42,550 nt of DNA from positions 1 through 42,550 of the forward strand of contig JAFSEB010000083.1 in assembly GCA_017435905.1 (NCBI GenBank). Direction: 5' to 3'. Position numbers and translations under genes: made by a program. The notes under the pieces are model-generated. The model was not told the origin of the DNA and made no database searches. It was given only the letters and a program-made list of their open reading frames with translations. Positions within the stretch are counted from its first letter, which is position 1; the number at the start of each line of letters is the position of its first letter. This stretch comes from Clostridia bacterium (GTDB taxonomy: Bacteria > Bacillota > Clostridia > Christensenellales > CAG-138). Shown here in pieces: positions 26,101 through 33,941 of this stretch.

Positions 26101-27394
26101 AAAAATGATCTTCTGCGCCGCTTTGGTCATAGCGGATGGCGGTGATCTCAAAAAGGCCGTCGTTGCGGACGCCGCCGCCCAGCGTAAAGCCCACCGCACA
26201 AAGGGGGCTTTCCATGGGGATCAGCGTGCAGTCGGGCAAAAGATAGCCTTCCACGCCGAGGATGACCTTGAAATCCTTGCCGGATTTTGCGATCTTATCC
26301 GCCGCACCCACAACGGTGGGGAATGCCTGCACCACGCCGTGGTCGGTGATGGCAACGGCTTTATGCCCCCACCTTGCCGCAGTATTGACGGCGTCCTTGG
26401 GGTCCACAAGCCCGTCCATAGAGGACATTTTCGTATGAAGGTGCAGTTCCACACGTTTATGTTCCGCATCGTCCATCCTGCGGATGGGTTCCGTGCGGTA
26501 GATCCAGTTTGCAAACAGGCAGTGCATGCTCATGAAGTCATCACGGGCATAACGGCCGTGGGCAACCAGCCATTTTCCTTCTTTTTTGCAGGCTGCCAGC
26601 TTGTCCGCAACCGCCTTCTCTTCTTTTTTCAGGAACAGTTTCAGCGGCAGCGTGCCGGATTTATCGGAAAGATACATCGTCACGATCAGGCTTTCGTCAC
26701 GGCACACCTTCAGATCCATGGAAAGAATGCCGCCCTGCACGGTCACGGTGCCCGATTCTTCGTCCACCTCCACCATGCGGATGAGCTTTGCCCCGTTGGG
26801 GCTGCCCATGATGATGTCATCCTTCGGGATCACGGGCTTTTTGCTGCCGCCCGTGTGTTTCTTCTTCTGCGGCGAAGGCTGCGTGCGCACGGGTACGGCT
26901 TCCCCCTCACAGGGAGACTCCCGCTTCGCATCCGGCAGGGCGATGCTCTCGTCCGCCACAAGGTGCACGGTCAGATCCGCATTGTATACGGATTTTGCCC
27001 AAACGCAAAGTTTGCTGACGCCGTTCAGGCTTTTTGCCATGACATAGTATTTTTCCGGCACATGCACATCATACATATCCGGCCCTACCTCCAGCCACAT
27101 GGCGTTTTGCAGCACCGGGTGCATCTGCGGCACAAAATAGCGCCAGCTTTCCGAAAGAACGTAGGCGAAGCTGTCATCCGCCGTCAGGGAAAGGCCGTTT
27201 GCCGCCTGCAGGTCCACGCTGCAGCCCGGCATCAGCGCACCGAGCTCCGCTGCGATTTGGGCGGTTTCCCCTGCATGCAGCGGCCGTGCAAAGTGCAGCT
27301 GTACCGCAAGCCGTTTTTCGCTTTTATACAGTTGTACTCCCTGGATCGTCACGCCGTATGCGTCAAGGCTCATTAAACCGCCCGGAATGCTCAT
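23159..27394 (-). CDS. polC: DNA polymerase III PolC-type alpha subunit with degenerate exonuclease domain
   Basis: 1411-residue replicative polymerase of low-GC Gram-positives. Domains: N-terminal region and OB fold (~190-305), PHP part 1 (VELHLHTKMSSMDG at 315-328, ITDHG at 349-353), an inserted exonuclease-like domain (~398-555), PHP part 2 (GDVHFLEPED at ~707), polymerase core with zinc finger Cys (883, 886, 900, 909, 912), PDIDLNFSG (937-945) and FDFHAMDDRLVKLDILGHDDP. Polymerase and PHP metal ligands look intact. In the exonuclease domain the usual FDVETTG is VGFTLGGG, the AHNxxFD motif is FHGAAALLP, and the final HxxxxD motif is missing. ATG 27394 has AAGGAG upstream. It is 5 bases after ispG. 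Confidence 0.95.
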   Translation of the reverse strand: MSIPGGLMSLDAYGVTIQGVQLYKSEKRLAVQLHFARPLHAGETAQIAAELGALMPGCSVDLQAANGLSLTADDSFAYVLSESWRYFVPQMHPVLQNAMWLEVGPDMYDVHVPEKYYVMAKSLNGVSKLCVWAKSVYNADLTVHLVADESIALPDAKRESPCEGEAVPVRTQPSPQKKKHTGGSKKPVIPKDDIIMGSPNGAKLIRMVEVDEESGTVTVQGGILSMDLKVCRDESLIVTMYLSDKSGTLPLKLFLKKEEKAVADKLAACKKEGKWLVAHGRYARDDFMSMHCLFANWIYRTEPIRRMDDAEHKRVELHLHTKMSSMDGLVDPKDAVNTAARWGHKAVAITDHGVVQAFPTVVGAADKIAKSGKDFKVILGVEGYLLPDCTLIPMESPLCAVGFTLGGGVRNDGLFEITAIRYDQSGAEDHFYTLVNPAIPLPQALGISLGLTQDDVDAAPLLADALASLRDFAGDAPLVFHGAAALLPFYEKAKALSLDFPECCVDTEMLTHYLFRDLKDVGIENALKTNGLEAPAPGAGNMAAAVKQLLASLCLRMRERGVTRLPLADYVPKEKVKGQRSTYHIILLAKNHEGLKNMYRLVSYAHLEHLKGVPRIPRSLLEMHREGLIIGSACEAGELFHAVLAGAERETLLSIAKEYDYLEIQPIGNNAFLVRNETVKNEEGLRDLNRTIVSLGDELGIPVVATGDVHFLEPEDSVYRAILMSARDFKDAEQQAPLYFKTTGEMLEEFSYLGEEKAFEVVVTNPNNIADSCDRLKAFLSEKGTYAPTFEGANEELRGMAEKKAHEIYGDPLPEVVAARLERELNSIIGNGYATLYLLAQRLVHKSNSDGYLVGSRGSVGSSFVATMAGITEVNPLQPHYVCPNCKHSDFDIDRTKYACGVDMPDANCPECGTPYKKLGYEIPFEVFLGFKGDKTPDIDLNFSGEYQPVAHKYVEEMFGEGHAFRAGTISGLQDKTIYGYIKGYCEQQGLTLNKGEMERLVQGCVGVKRTTGQHPGGIVIVPQENDIIEFSPVQYPADKKEKNTITTHFDFHAMDDRLVKLDILGHDDPTALRMMQDVTGLDPKDIPLDDPETMKIFRSAEPLGISLETLGCDVGSIAIPEFGTNFVRQMLMDTRPTTMEELVRLAGLSHGTDVWLGNAQDLVLSGQATLSQVICTRDDIMNYLILRGGEPLMSFKTMESVRKGKGLTPEMEEHMAKIDTPEWFVTSCKKIKYMFPRAHAAAYVMMAFRVAYYKVHLPLAFYSVYFTVRADAFDIAAAAGGAEKVLKNIKALKQKEKERTIETKEADLLVILEVVYEMNLRGIELLPVDLEKSKATRFEIEGNCIRPPFSSIAGVGTNAAIGIEEAQSGGAFGSVEDFRARTKANSAVVTALRELGCFEGMPETNQLTLF

Positions 27395-27399
27395 GGTTT

Positions 27400-28470
27400 C
27401 TATTTCTCCTTTTCCTGCAGCATGATGCGCATTTCTTCGAGGAAACGCTCCGTGATCTCCGGCAGGTCACCGGAAAACGCCTGCTCTCCCCGCTTGAACA
27501 CCACCGCATTCGTTCTTCCGAATGCGATGCCGATATCCGCTTCTCTCGCTTCACCGGGTCCGTTGACGGCACAGCCCATAACAGCTGCCTTCAGGTACGG
27601 TCCCGTTTGCTTGAATTCCTTTGCCACACGCTCCGCAAGGGCGCCGTGGGCTTCAATATTTTTGCAGCGTCCGCAGGTGGGGCAGCTGATCACTTCCACG
27701 CCCTCCCTGCGAAGACCGAGCACACGCAGTATCATCCTTCCTGCTTCCACTTCCTGCACGGGGTCTCCGGTCAGGGACACACGCAGCGTATCGCCGATGC
27801 CGTCAAGAAGCAGCGCACCGATGCCGATGGCGGATTTGATCCTCGCCATTTCGCCGCCGCCTGCCTCCGTAACGCCCACATGCAGGGGGTAGTCACAGGC
27901 ATTGTGAAGGATGCGGTAGGTCTCCACCGTTTCCTGCACGCTGGAGATCTTTGCGGATATAACGATATCATAAAACCCCGCATGCTCCAAAATACGAACA
28001 TGGGAAAGGGCGCTTTCCGCCAGCGCTTCCGGCGTGGGGCCGCCGTAACGGGCAAGCAGATTTTTATCAAGGGAACCTGCATTTACGCCGATGCGGATGG
28101 GCACATGATGCGCCTTTGCGCAGCTGACAAGCTCCTTTACCTTTGCCTCGCTGCCGATGTTGCCGGGGTTGAAACGGATCTTGTCGATGCCGTTTTCCAT
28201 GGATGCGATGGCAAGACGGTGATCAAAGTGGATATCCGCCACAAGGGGTACCGTCACCGCATCCTTCACGGCACGCACCGCCGCTGCCGCAGGTGCATCG
28301 TTCACCGCAAGGCGCACGATGTCGCAGCCGGCTTTTTCAAGGGCTTTCACCTGCGCTACGGTTTTTTCCACATCGCCGGTGTAGGTATTCGTCATGGATT
28401 GGACGGAAATGGGCGCACCGGCGCCCATTTTGACATTGCCGCAGCATACGGCTCTCGTTTTCTGTTTCAT
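27400..28470 (-). CDS. ispG: 4-hydroxy-3-methylbut-2-en-1-yl diphosphate synthase IspG (GcpE)
   Basis: Iron-sulfur enzyme of the MEP isoprenoid pathway converting MEcPP to HMBPP. 356 residues: TIM-barrel start with GAGAPISVQSMTNT, VPLVADIHFDHRLA, RFNPGNIG and RIGVNAGSLD, then the cluster domain with CPTCGRC and GCAVNGPGEARE holding the 4Fe-4S cysteines and a catalytic Glu. Shares the cluster with dxr, uppS and cdsA, linking isoprenoid supply to cell-wall lipid carrier synthesis. ATG 28470 follows GGAGG at 5 bases. Confidence 0.96.
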   Translation of the reverse strand: MKQKTRAVCCGNVKMGAGAPISVQSMTNTYTGDVEKTVAQVKALEKAGCDIVRLAVNDAPAAAAVRAVKDAVTVPLVADIHFDHRLAIASMENGIDKIRFNPGNIGSEAKVKELVSCAKAHHVPIRIGVNAGSLDKNLLARYGGPTPEALAESALSHVRILEHAGFYDIVISAKISSVQETVETYRILHNACDYPLHVGVTEAGGGEMARIKSAIGIGALLLDGIGDTLRVSLTGDPVQEVEAGRMILRVLGLRREGVEVISCPTCGRCKNIEAHGALAERVAKEFKQTGPYLKAAVMGCAVNGPGEAREADIGIAFGRTNAVVFKRGEQAFSGDLPEITERFLEEMRIMLQEKEK

Positions 28471-28495
28471 CTTCGCCTCCGAAGAAAGTTCAGCA

Positions 28496-29536
28496 TTAGA
28501 ATAATCCGCTGGAAAGACCTCTTACATCGCTCACCACGAGCACGACCATCAGGATCAGAAGCAGCACAAGGCCCGCAAAGTGCACAAAGCCTTCCTTTTC
28601 CTGTGAGATGGGCTTACCGCGCACAAGCTCGATGAAAAGGAACACGAGCCTGCCGCCGTCAAGGGCAGGAAGCGGCAAAAGGTTCATCACCGCAAGGTTT
28701 ACGCTGATGAGGGCGGAAAGGTACAGCACCGTTTCAAAGCCCGTACGCACCGCCTGCCCGATGATGGCCACCGTGCCCACGGGGCCCACCACATCGCCCT
28801 GCTTGACGCCCTCCGTGAAGATACTGCCGATAAAGCGCAGCATTTCCACCACAAGGGAACAGATAAACTTGACGGAACCGCCAAGGGCTTCAAAGAAGCC
28901 GTAGCGCACCCTGCCGTAGCTGTAGGTGATGCCGATGATATTGCGGCCCTCCGCCTCGCTGTAAAAGTCACGGACGGTAAGGTCGATCTCCTCGCCGTCA
29001 CGGGCAACGGTCAGGATCATTTCCTCACCTTCCGCCCCAAGGATCAGTTCCGAAGCCTGATCGAAATATTCCACCTCCGTGCCGTTAACAGCAACGATCA
29101 CATCCTCCGCCATGACGCCGGCAGCGGCTGCAGGCGTTTCTGCGGCAGGATCCTCCATAATGGTGGGGATATCGACATACTGGCCATAGCCCATCAAAAG
29201 GCCCATCGCCAGCAGGATGGCAAGCAGGATGTTCATAATGGGGCCTGCCGCCACCACGATGATGCGCTTCCATACAGGATGAGATGCAAAGGATTTTGCA
29301 TCCTTCGCCTCTTCATCCTCCCCGTAAAAGCGGCACATGCCGCCGATGGGGAAAGCTCGAAGGGCATACAAAATGCCGTTTTTTTCTTTTTTCAGCACGG
29401 CAGGGCCCATGCCCACCGCAAACTCCAACACCGTAAAGCCAAGAAGACGGCCTGCAAGAAAATGGCCAAGCTCATGCACCACCACGAAAACGGAAAGCAC
29501 AAGAAGCGCCGCCAGGATCGATAAAAACGTTGTCAA
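28496..29536 (-). CDS. rseP: RIP metalloprotease RseP (site-2 protease family)
   Basis: Intramembrane zinc protease. 346 residues from TTG 29536, which overlaps the dxr TGA as TTGA and has GGAG five bases upstream; a longer frame to 29566 lies inside dxr. HELGH (zinc ligands and catalytic Glu) sits in the first helix, GPIMNILLAI in the second conserved segment, a single PDZ domain follows (~110-185: AAAAGVMAEDVIVAVNGTEV), then NLLPLPALDGGRLVF with the third zinc ligand. Substrates in Bacillota are anti-sigma factors and signal-peptide remnants; the target here is unknown. Confidence 0.94.
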   Translation of the reverse strand: MTTFLSILAALLVLSVFVVVHELGHFLAGRLLGFTVLEFAVGMGPAVLKKEKNGILYALRAFPIGGMCRFYGEDEEAKDAKSFASHPVWKRIIVVAAGPIMNILLAILLAMGLLMGYGQYVDIPTIMEDPAAETPAAAAGVMAEDVIVAVNGTEVEYFDQASELILGAEGEEMILTVARDGEEIDLTVRDFYSEAEGRNIIGITYSYGRVRYGFFEALGGSVKFICSLVVEMLRFIGSIFTEGVKQGDVVGPVGTVAIIGQAVRTGFETVLYLSALISVNLAVMNLLPLPALDGGRLVFLFIELVRGKPISQEKEGFVHFAGLVLLLILMVVLVVSDVRGLSSGLF

Positions 29537-30681
29537 ATTCTCTCCATCGCTTTCTCCGCAAGGCATCTTGCCTCACGGTCCAAATACAGTACATCCGCAA
29601 AGCTGCGGACTTTGCCAACCGGCATGTGTTCCATTGCATATTCCACCGCCGCTGCGATGCCGTAGAAACCTGTCTCGCCCCGGCGGAACCGTGCCACCGC
29701 CGCCTCGTTTGCCGCATTGTAGGCAATGGGCAGCACCTCCCCCTCCTTCAGCGCCGCATAGGCAAGGGGGATGGCGGGAAACCGCTCCGTATCCGGTGCT
29801 TCAAAGGTCAGCTTCCCGGCTTGCGCAAGGTTCAGCGTGCCAAAGGCAGAGGGCTTCCTTTCAGGATAAGTGAGCGCATAGTGGATGGCAAGGCGCATAT
29901 CCGGTTTTGACAGCTGCGCAAGGGTGCTTGCATCCGTAAATTCCACCATGGAATGGACGATGGATTCCGGGTGCACGAGCACGCTGATCCGCTCCCCTTC
30001 CACATCGAACAGGTAGCTTGCTTCCATGATCTCAAGCCCTTTGTTGAAAAGGGTCGCAGAATCGATGGTGATCTTGGCGCCCATATTCCATGTGGGATGT
30101 TTGAGCGCATCCGCCGCCGTCACCGTTTCGAGCTTCTCCCTTGAAAAAGTACGGAAAGGGCCGCCGGAAGCTGTCAGCCAAAGGCGTTTGACCTCGTTTT
30201 TTCTGCCGCCTGCAAGGCATTGGAAAATAGCGGATTGTTCGCTGTCCACAGGAATGATGGTGCCGCCCTTTTGAAGCGCCGCCGCCACGAGCGTATGGGC
30301 GCAGACGATGCTTTCCTTGTTGGCAAGGGCAACGGTCTTCCCGGCTTCAAGTGCCTTCAGAAGCGGCTGTGTGCCGGCAAAGCCCGAAATGCCGTTCACG
30401 GCGATGTCGATCTCCTCAAGGGAAGCTGCAACGCTTGCGGCATCCGCCCCGGCGATCAGCTTTGTGCCCCCGGGAAGCGCATCCTTCACCTCTGCGGCAG
30501 CCGCTTCATCCTCTACCGCCACATAGGCAGGATGAAATTCCGCCGCCTGTGCAAGCAGCGTCTTCACATCGCTTCTGACTGCAAGCACGCCCACTTTGCC
30601 GAGATTCGGATCCGCCCGGAGCACATCGAGCGTTTGTTTGCCGATGGAACCCGTGCTGCCGAGAACTGCAATGGTTTTCAT
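29533..30681 (-). CDS. dxr: 1-deoxy-D-xylulose 5-phosphate reductoisomerase
   Basis: First committed step of the MEP pathway, NADPH-dependent. From ATG 30681 the protein has 382 residues: Rossmann start KTIAVLGSTGSIGKQTLDVL, LANKESIVCAH, VDSEQSAIFQCL and TASGGPFRTF (active-site loop), HPTWNMGAKITIDSATLFNKGLE, and HPESIVHSMVEF. The open frame extends further upstream but that would overlap cdsA. The ribosome site (TTGGGT) is weak, so coupling to cdsA, 11 bases upstream, is likely. Confidence 0.96.
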   Translation of the reverse strand: MKTIAVLGSTGSIGKQTLDVLRADPNLGKVGVLAVRSDVKTLLAQAAEFHPAYVAVEDEAAAAEVKDALPGGTKLIAGADAASVAASLEEIDIAVNGISGFAGTQPLLKALEAGKTVALANKESIVCAHTLVAAALQKGGTIIPVDSEQSAIFQCLAGGRKNEVKRLWLTASGGPFRTFSREKLETVTAADALKHPTWNMGAKITIDSATLFNKGLEIMEASYLFDVEGERISVLVHPESIVHSMVEFTDASTLAQLSKPDMRLAIHYALTYPERKPSAFGTLNLAQAGKLTFEAPDTERFPAIPLAYAALKEGEVLPIAYNAANEAAVARFRRGETGFYGIAAAVEYAMEHMPVGKVRSFADVLYLDREARCLAEKAMERI

Positions 30682-30692
30682 ACCCAATTCTA

Positions 30693-31508
30693 TTATACTC
30701 CCATTATTTTGAACACAGCGTAAACGATAGGGGCGCAAAAGAGAACACTGTCAAGCCTGTCCATCACGCCGCCATGTTCGCCAAAAAGCCGGCTGTAATC
30801 CTTGATGCCCGTCCAGCGTTTCACGGTAGAGGCAAACAGGTCGCCGAACTGACCGAGCACACCGCAAAGAAGTCCCAGCACGGTCAAAAGCAGCAGCGGA
30901 ACATCCGCCGGGAAAACGCCCTGCATGAAATACACGAGCACACCGCCAAGACCGCCGCCGAATACGCCGCCGATGCCGCCCGCAACGGTCTTATTGGGGC
31001 TGATGGCAGGGCAAAGCTTCTTTTTGCCGAACAGCCTGCCGAAGGTGTAGGCAAGGGTATCCCCAAGAAGGGGCATGGCAAAAATGGAAAGCAGCGCAAT
31101 GCGGCTTTTGTTGTAATCCCCTGCATATTCCGCCACCATGGCGATGCAAAGGAAGAAGGAAAGCGGATACACAAGGGCAACAAAGCTTGAGAAGGTATCC
31201 TCCTGCTGCCTGATGCCCGTCAGGATGCGGTCCATCACCGTGATCACGGCTGCAGCCATAAAAAGAAGGAATACCGCTTCAAGACCAAAGAGCTTATAAA
31301 GTGCAAAATAGCCTGCTGCAAAAAGATATGCACCTACCCAGAAGGGACGCCTGTCCTTTTGATCGAAGGCGGTGCCGATCTCATAAACGGCGATCAACGC
31401 ACCGGCAGTAAAGATGACGCACTGTACCCAGCCGCCGAACCAAAGGATCACCCCAAAGAGCACGATCAAAACTGCCGCAACAAGAAGGCGGTTCGCTAAC
31501 TTGGACAA
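30693..31508 (-). CDS. cdsA: Phosphatidate cytidylyltransferase CdsA
   Basis: Membrane enzyme making CDP-diacylglycerol from phosphatidate and CTP. 271 residues with about eight membrane helices and the conserved end: GDTLAYTFGRLFGKKKLCPAISPNKT, GGIGGVFGG, and the signature GDLFASTVKRWTGIKDYSRLFGEHGGVMDRLDS. The start is TTG at 31508, with GGGAGGGG at six-base spacing. Follows uppS by 17 bases. Confidence 0.95.
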   Translation of the reverse strand: MSKLANRLLVAAVLIVLFGVILWFGGWVQCVIFTAGALIAVYEIGTAFDQKDRRPFWVGAYLFAAGYFALYKLFGLEAVFLLFMAAAVITVMDRILTGIRQQEDTFSSFVALVYPLSFFLCIAMVAEYAGDYNKSRIALLSIFAMPLLGDTLAYTFGRLFGKKKLCPAISPNKTVAGGIGGVFGGGLGGVLVYFMQGVFPADVPLLLLTVLGLLCGVLGQFGDLFASTVKRWTGIKDYSRLFGEHGGVMDRLDSVLFCAPIVYAVFKIMGV

Positions 31509-31525
31509 TTCTTACCCCTCCCCTG

Positions 31526-32266
31526 TTATTTCAGACCGCCGAAGCGCCTGTTTCGCTGTGCAAAATCACGCAGCGAGTCCATATACAGTTCATCGGAAAA
31601 ATCCGGCCAAAGCGCATCCACAAAGGCAAACTCCGCATATGCTGCCTGCAGCAAAAGGAAGTTGGAAAGCCGCTGATCGCCGCCCGTGCGGATCAAAAGA
31701 TCAAGCTCCGGCAAACCGCCGGTATCAAGGGAAGAAAGCAGCATGTCTTCATCGATCTTTCCGGGATCAAGTTCACCGAGGGCTGCGGCTTCAGCAAGTT
31801 TTTTGACGGCACGCACCGTTTCGCTGCGGCTGCCGTAGTTGAGCGCCACGTTGAGGGAAAGCCCGCTGTTGCCGGCGGTTTTTTCCTCCGCTGCAATGAC
31901 GCTTGTGCGCACGTTTGCAGGAAGCCCCGCCTTATCACCCAGCATGCGGATGCGCACGTTATTGGCATGCAGTTCTTCCACTTCATTCGTAAAATATTCC
32001 ATGAACAGACCGAAGAGGGCTTCCACCTCTGCCTTCGGCCGTTTCCAGTTTTCGGTTGAAAAGGCATAAAGCGACAGCGCTTTGATGCCAAGGTCGGAGC
32101 TGAGGCGAATGATACCCCGAAGGCGCTCCGTGCCGGCACGGTGACCAAATGCACGGGGCATGCCCCGTTTTGTTGCCCAGCGGCCGTTGCCGTCCATAAT
32201 GATGCCCACATGGGCAGGAAGGCGTTCACCGAGGGTCAGTTTTTCTTTTTGTACATCGATCCCCAA
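31526..32266 (-). CDS. uppS: Isoprenyl (undecaprenyl) diphosphate synthase
   Basis: Cis-prenyltransferase making undecaprenyl diphosphate, the lipid carrier for peptidoglycan. HVGIIMDGNGRWA (catalytic Asp), RAFGHRAGTERLRGII, LSLYAFSTENWKRP, and LLIRTGGDQRLSNFLLLQAAYAEFAF are all diagnostic. I choose TTG 32266 (246 residues) since AAGGAG lies nine bases before it. The earlier in-frame ATG at 32314 lies within a terminator-like hairpin and has no ribosome site. Confidence 0.94.
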   Translation of the reverse strand: MGIDVQKEKLTLGERLPAHVGIIMDGNGRWATKRGMPRAFGHRAGTERLRGIIRLSSDLGIKALSLYAFSTENWKRPKAEVEALFGLFMEYFTNEVEELHANNVRIRMLGDKAGLPANVRTSVIAAEEKTAGNSGLSLNVALNYGSRSETVRAVKKLAEAAALGELDPGKIDEDMLLSSLDTGGLPELDLLIRTGGDQRLSNFLLLQAAYAEFAFVDALWPDFSDELYMDSLRDFAQRNRRFGGLK

Positions 32267-32284
32267 GTTTTTTATCTCCTTGAA

Positions 32285-32313
32285 AAAGAATGACGGCGTG
32301 GCGAACGCCGTCA
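32285..32313 (-). terminator. Terminator-like hairpin just upstream of uppS
   Basis: TGACGGCG (32291-32298) pairs with CGCCGTCA (32306-32313); on the minus strand TTCTTTTTC follows, immediately before the uppS ribosome site. It could stop the frr transcript or act as an attenuator. No separate promoter is obvious between it and uppS. Confidence 0.65.
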
Positions 32314-32319
32314 TCCCTG

Positions 32320-32526
32320 TTATGATTCTTGGTACATTAAGTCCGTCTTAAACACGGAAAAAGTAAGCTCTGCCTGTGCTTCGCCCGTTTGCCGCTGCCT
32401 GATGACACGGCTTTCATTGCCTTTTACGCCTTTGCGGCTTGAAACGCCGACCGTCACAACGGAAAAACCTTCCGCTTCAAGGGCAGCCACAGCATGCGTA
32501 AGCTCCCAGCCCAATACATCCGTCAA
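32320..32526 (-). CDS. Small PASTA-like protein between frr and uppS (68 aa)
   Basis: 68 residues starting VLGWELTHAVAALEAEGFSVV, matching the opening of a PASTA repeat (L-G-x5-A-x3-L-x3-G), followed by a basic segment and strands ESRVIRQRQTGEAQAELTFSVF. No signal peptide or membrane helix, so unlike normal PASTA domains it should stay in the cytoplasm. ATG overlaps the frr stop as ATGA, so it is translationally coupled. I recall comparable short genes in this place in some Clostridia, function unknown. Confidence 0.7.
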   Translation of the reverse strand: MTDVLGWELTHAVAALEAEGFSVVTVGVSSRKGVKGNESRVIRQRQTGEAQAELTFSVFKTDLMYQES

Positions 32527-33074
32527 ACCGACATGATCTCCTTTTCCTTATCGGCGATCAGCTTGTCGATCTCCTTGATGGTGGCATCGGTCTGCTTCTG
32601 AGCCTGATCTTCCATCTTCTTCTGATCATCCTCGGTGATCACGCTGTCCTTCTTCTGCTTCTTGATCTGCTCAATAGCATCGCGGCGGATAGAGCGGACA
32701 GCGACCTTGGATTCTTCACCCTTCTTGCGGACGATCTTAACGAGATCCTTGCGGCGCTCTTCCGTCAGCTCCGGGAACACAAGGCGGATGCACTTGCCGT
32801 CGTTGGAGGGGTTGATGCCGAGATCGGACTTCTGGATGGCCTTTTCAAGATCCTTGATGATGCTGGGATCATAGGGGGTGATGACAAGAAGGCGCGGCTC
32901 CGGGGAAGAGATGTTGCCCACCTGGTTCACGGGAGTCGGGGAGCCGTAATAATCCACGCTGATGCGGTCAAGCACCTGCGCATTGGCACGGCCTGCGCGA
33001 AGGCTTGCAAGATCCTTTACAAGCACTGCAACGGTTTTACCCATTTTTTCTTTTGCGGTTGCGATAACGTCCAT
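32523..33074 (-). CDS. frr: Ribosome recycling factor
   Basis: 183 residues, standard for RRF. Long three-helix bundle segments (MGKTVAVLVKDLASLRAGRA and the C-terminal DDQKKMEDQAQKQTDATIKE) flank the beta domain with VDYYGSPTPVNQVGNISSPE and SDLGINPSNDGKCIRLVFPELTEERRK. Works with EF-G to split post-termination ribosomes. Located 78 bases after pyrH, as in most Bacillota. Confidence 0.97.
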   Translation of the reverse strand: MDVIATAKEKMGKTVAVLVKDLASLRAGRANAQVLDRISVDYYGSPTPVNQVGNISSPEPRLLVITPYDPSIIKDLEKAIQKSDLGINPSNDGKCIRLVFPELTEERRKDLVKIVRKKGEESKVAVRSIRRDAIEQIKKQKKDSVITEDDQKKMEDQAQKQTDATIKEIDKLIADKEKEIMSV

Positions 33075-33152
33075 TTTCCTGCCTCCATTTCCTGTAAAAC
33101 ATCACTTTTATTGTAATGGAAAAGCGGCTTCGTTACAAGCCTAAAAAACAAA

Positions 33153-33851
33153 TCAATCGATGAGGGTGCCAACATCTTCGCCCTGCACGGCTTTAAGGAT
33201 GTTGCCGGCCTCCTTCATGGCAAACACAAGGATCGGGATGTGCTGCTCACGGCAAAGGGTGATGGCGGTAAGGTCGGTAGCCTTCAGATCCTGCTCGATC
33301 ACTTCATCGTAGGTAAGGTGGGTGTAGCGCACCGCATCCTTTACCTTGTTGGGGTCGGCGGAATAGACGGCATCCACATTCTTTGCAAGAAGAAGCACAT
33401 CGGCACGGGTCTCCGCAGCCTTGAGGGCAGCGGCGGTATCCGTGGAAAAGAAAGGCAGACCGCTGCCGCAGGCAAAGATGACTACCTTTCCTGCCGCAAA
33501 GGCTTCCTCCGCCCTCTGGGAGGTGAAGGTATCGCACACACGCTCCATGGGCAGTGCGGAAAGCACCTTGCAGGGAACGCCGAGCTTCCTGAGAGCAGCT
33601 TCCATAGCAAGGGAGTTGATGCAGGTGGCAAGCATGCCCATCTGGTCAGCCTTGTTGCGGTCCATATCGCCGCTGCTCCTGCCTCGCCAAATGTTGCCGC
33701 CGCCGATGGTGATGCCCACTTCCACACCCGCATCGTTAAGGGTCTTGACATCTGCCGCAATGCGCTCCACCGCATCGAAATCCACGGCATCCTTGCCGCC
33801 CATGGCTTCGCCGCTCAGTTTGAGCGAAACACGCCTGTATTTCAGATCCAT
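33153..33851 (-). CDS. pyrH: UMP kinase PyrH
   Basis: Phosphorylates UMP to UDP. 232 residues from ATG 33851 (AGGAAAG upstream). Amino-acid-kinase fold: RVSLKLSGEAMGG, ITIGGGNIWRG, DQMGMLATCINSLAMEAAL, FACGSGLPFFSTDTAAAL, and LLAKNVDAVYSADP. Relatives are hexameric and allosterically activated by GTP. Lies behind a terminator-like hairpin that follows tsf. Confidence 0.96.
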   Translation of the reverse strand: MDLKYRRVSLKLSGEAMGGKDAVDFDAVERIAADVKTLNDAGVEVGITIGGGNIWRGRSSGDMDRNKADQMGMLATCINSLAMEAALRKLGVPCKVLSALPMERVCDTFTSQRAEEAFAAGKVVIFACGSGLPFFSTDTAAALKAAETRADVLLLAKNVDAVYSADPNKVKDAVRYTHLTYDEVIEQDLKATDLTAITLCREQHIPILVFAMKEAGNILKAVQGEDVGTLID

Positions 33852-33898
33852 GATGATTCTTTCCTTCCTGATGTTTTTCAAAAACGCCTGTTTTTGGA

Positions 33899-33934
33899 TA
33901 TAAAAAGGGGGAACATGCGTGATGTTCCCCCTTT
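33899..33934 (-). terminator. Terminator between tsf and pyrH
   Basis: AAAGGGGGAACAT (33904-33916) pairs with ATGTTCCCCCTTT (33922-33934), loop of five; minus-strand TTTTT follows. Only about 50 bases remain before pyrH and no strong promoter is visible there, so partial read-through is likely. Confidence 0.8.
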
Positions 33935-33941
33935 CGCGGTC

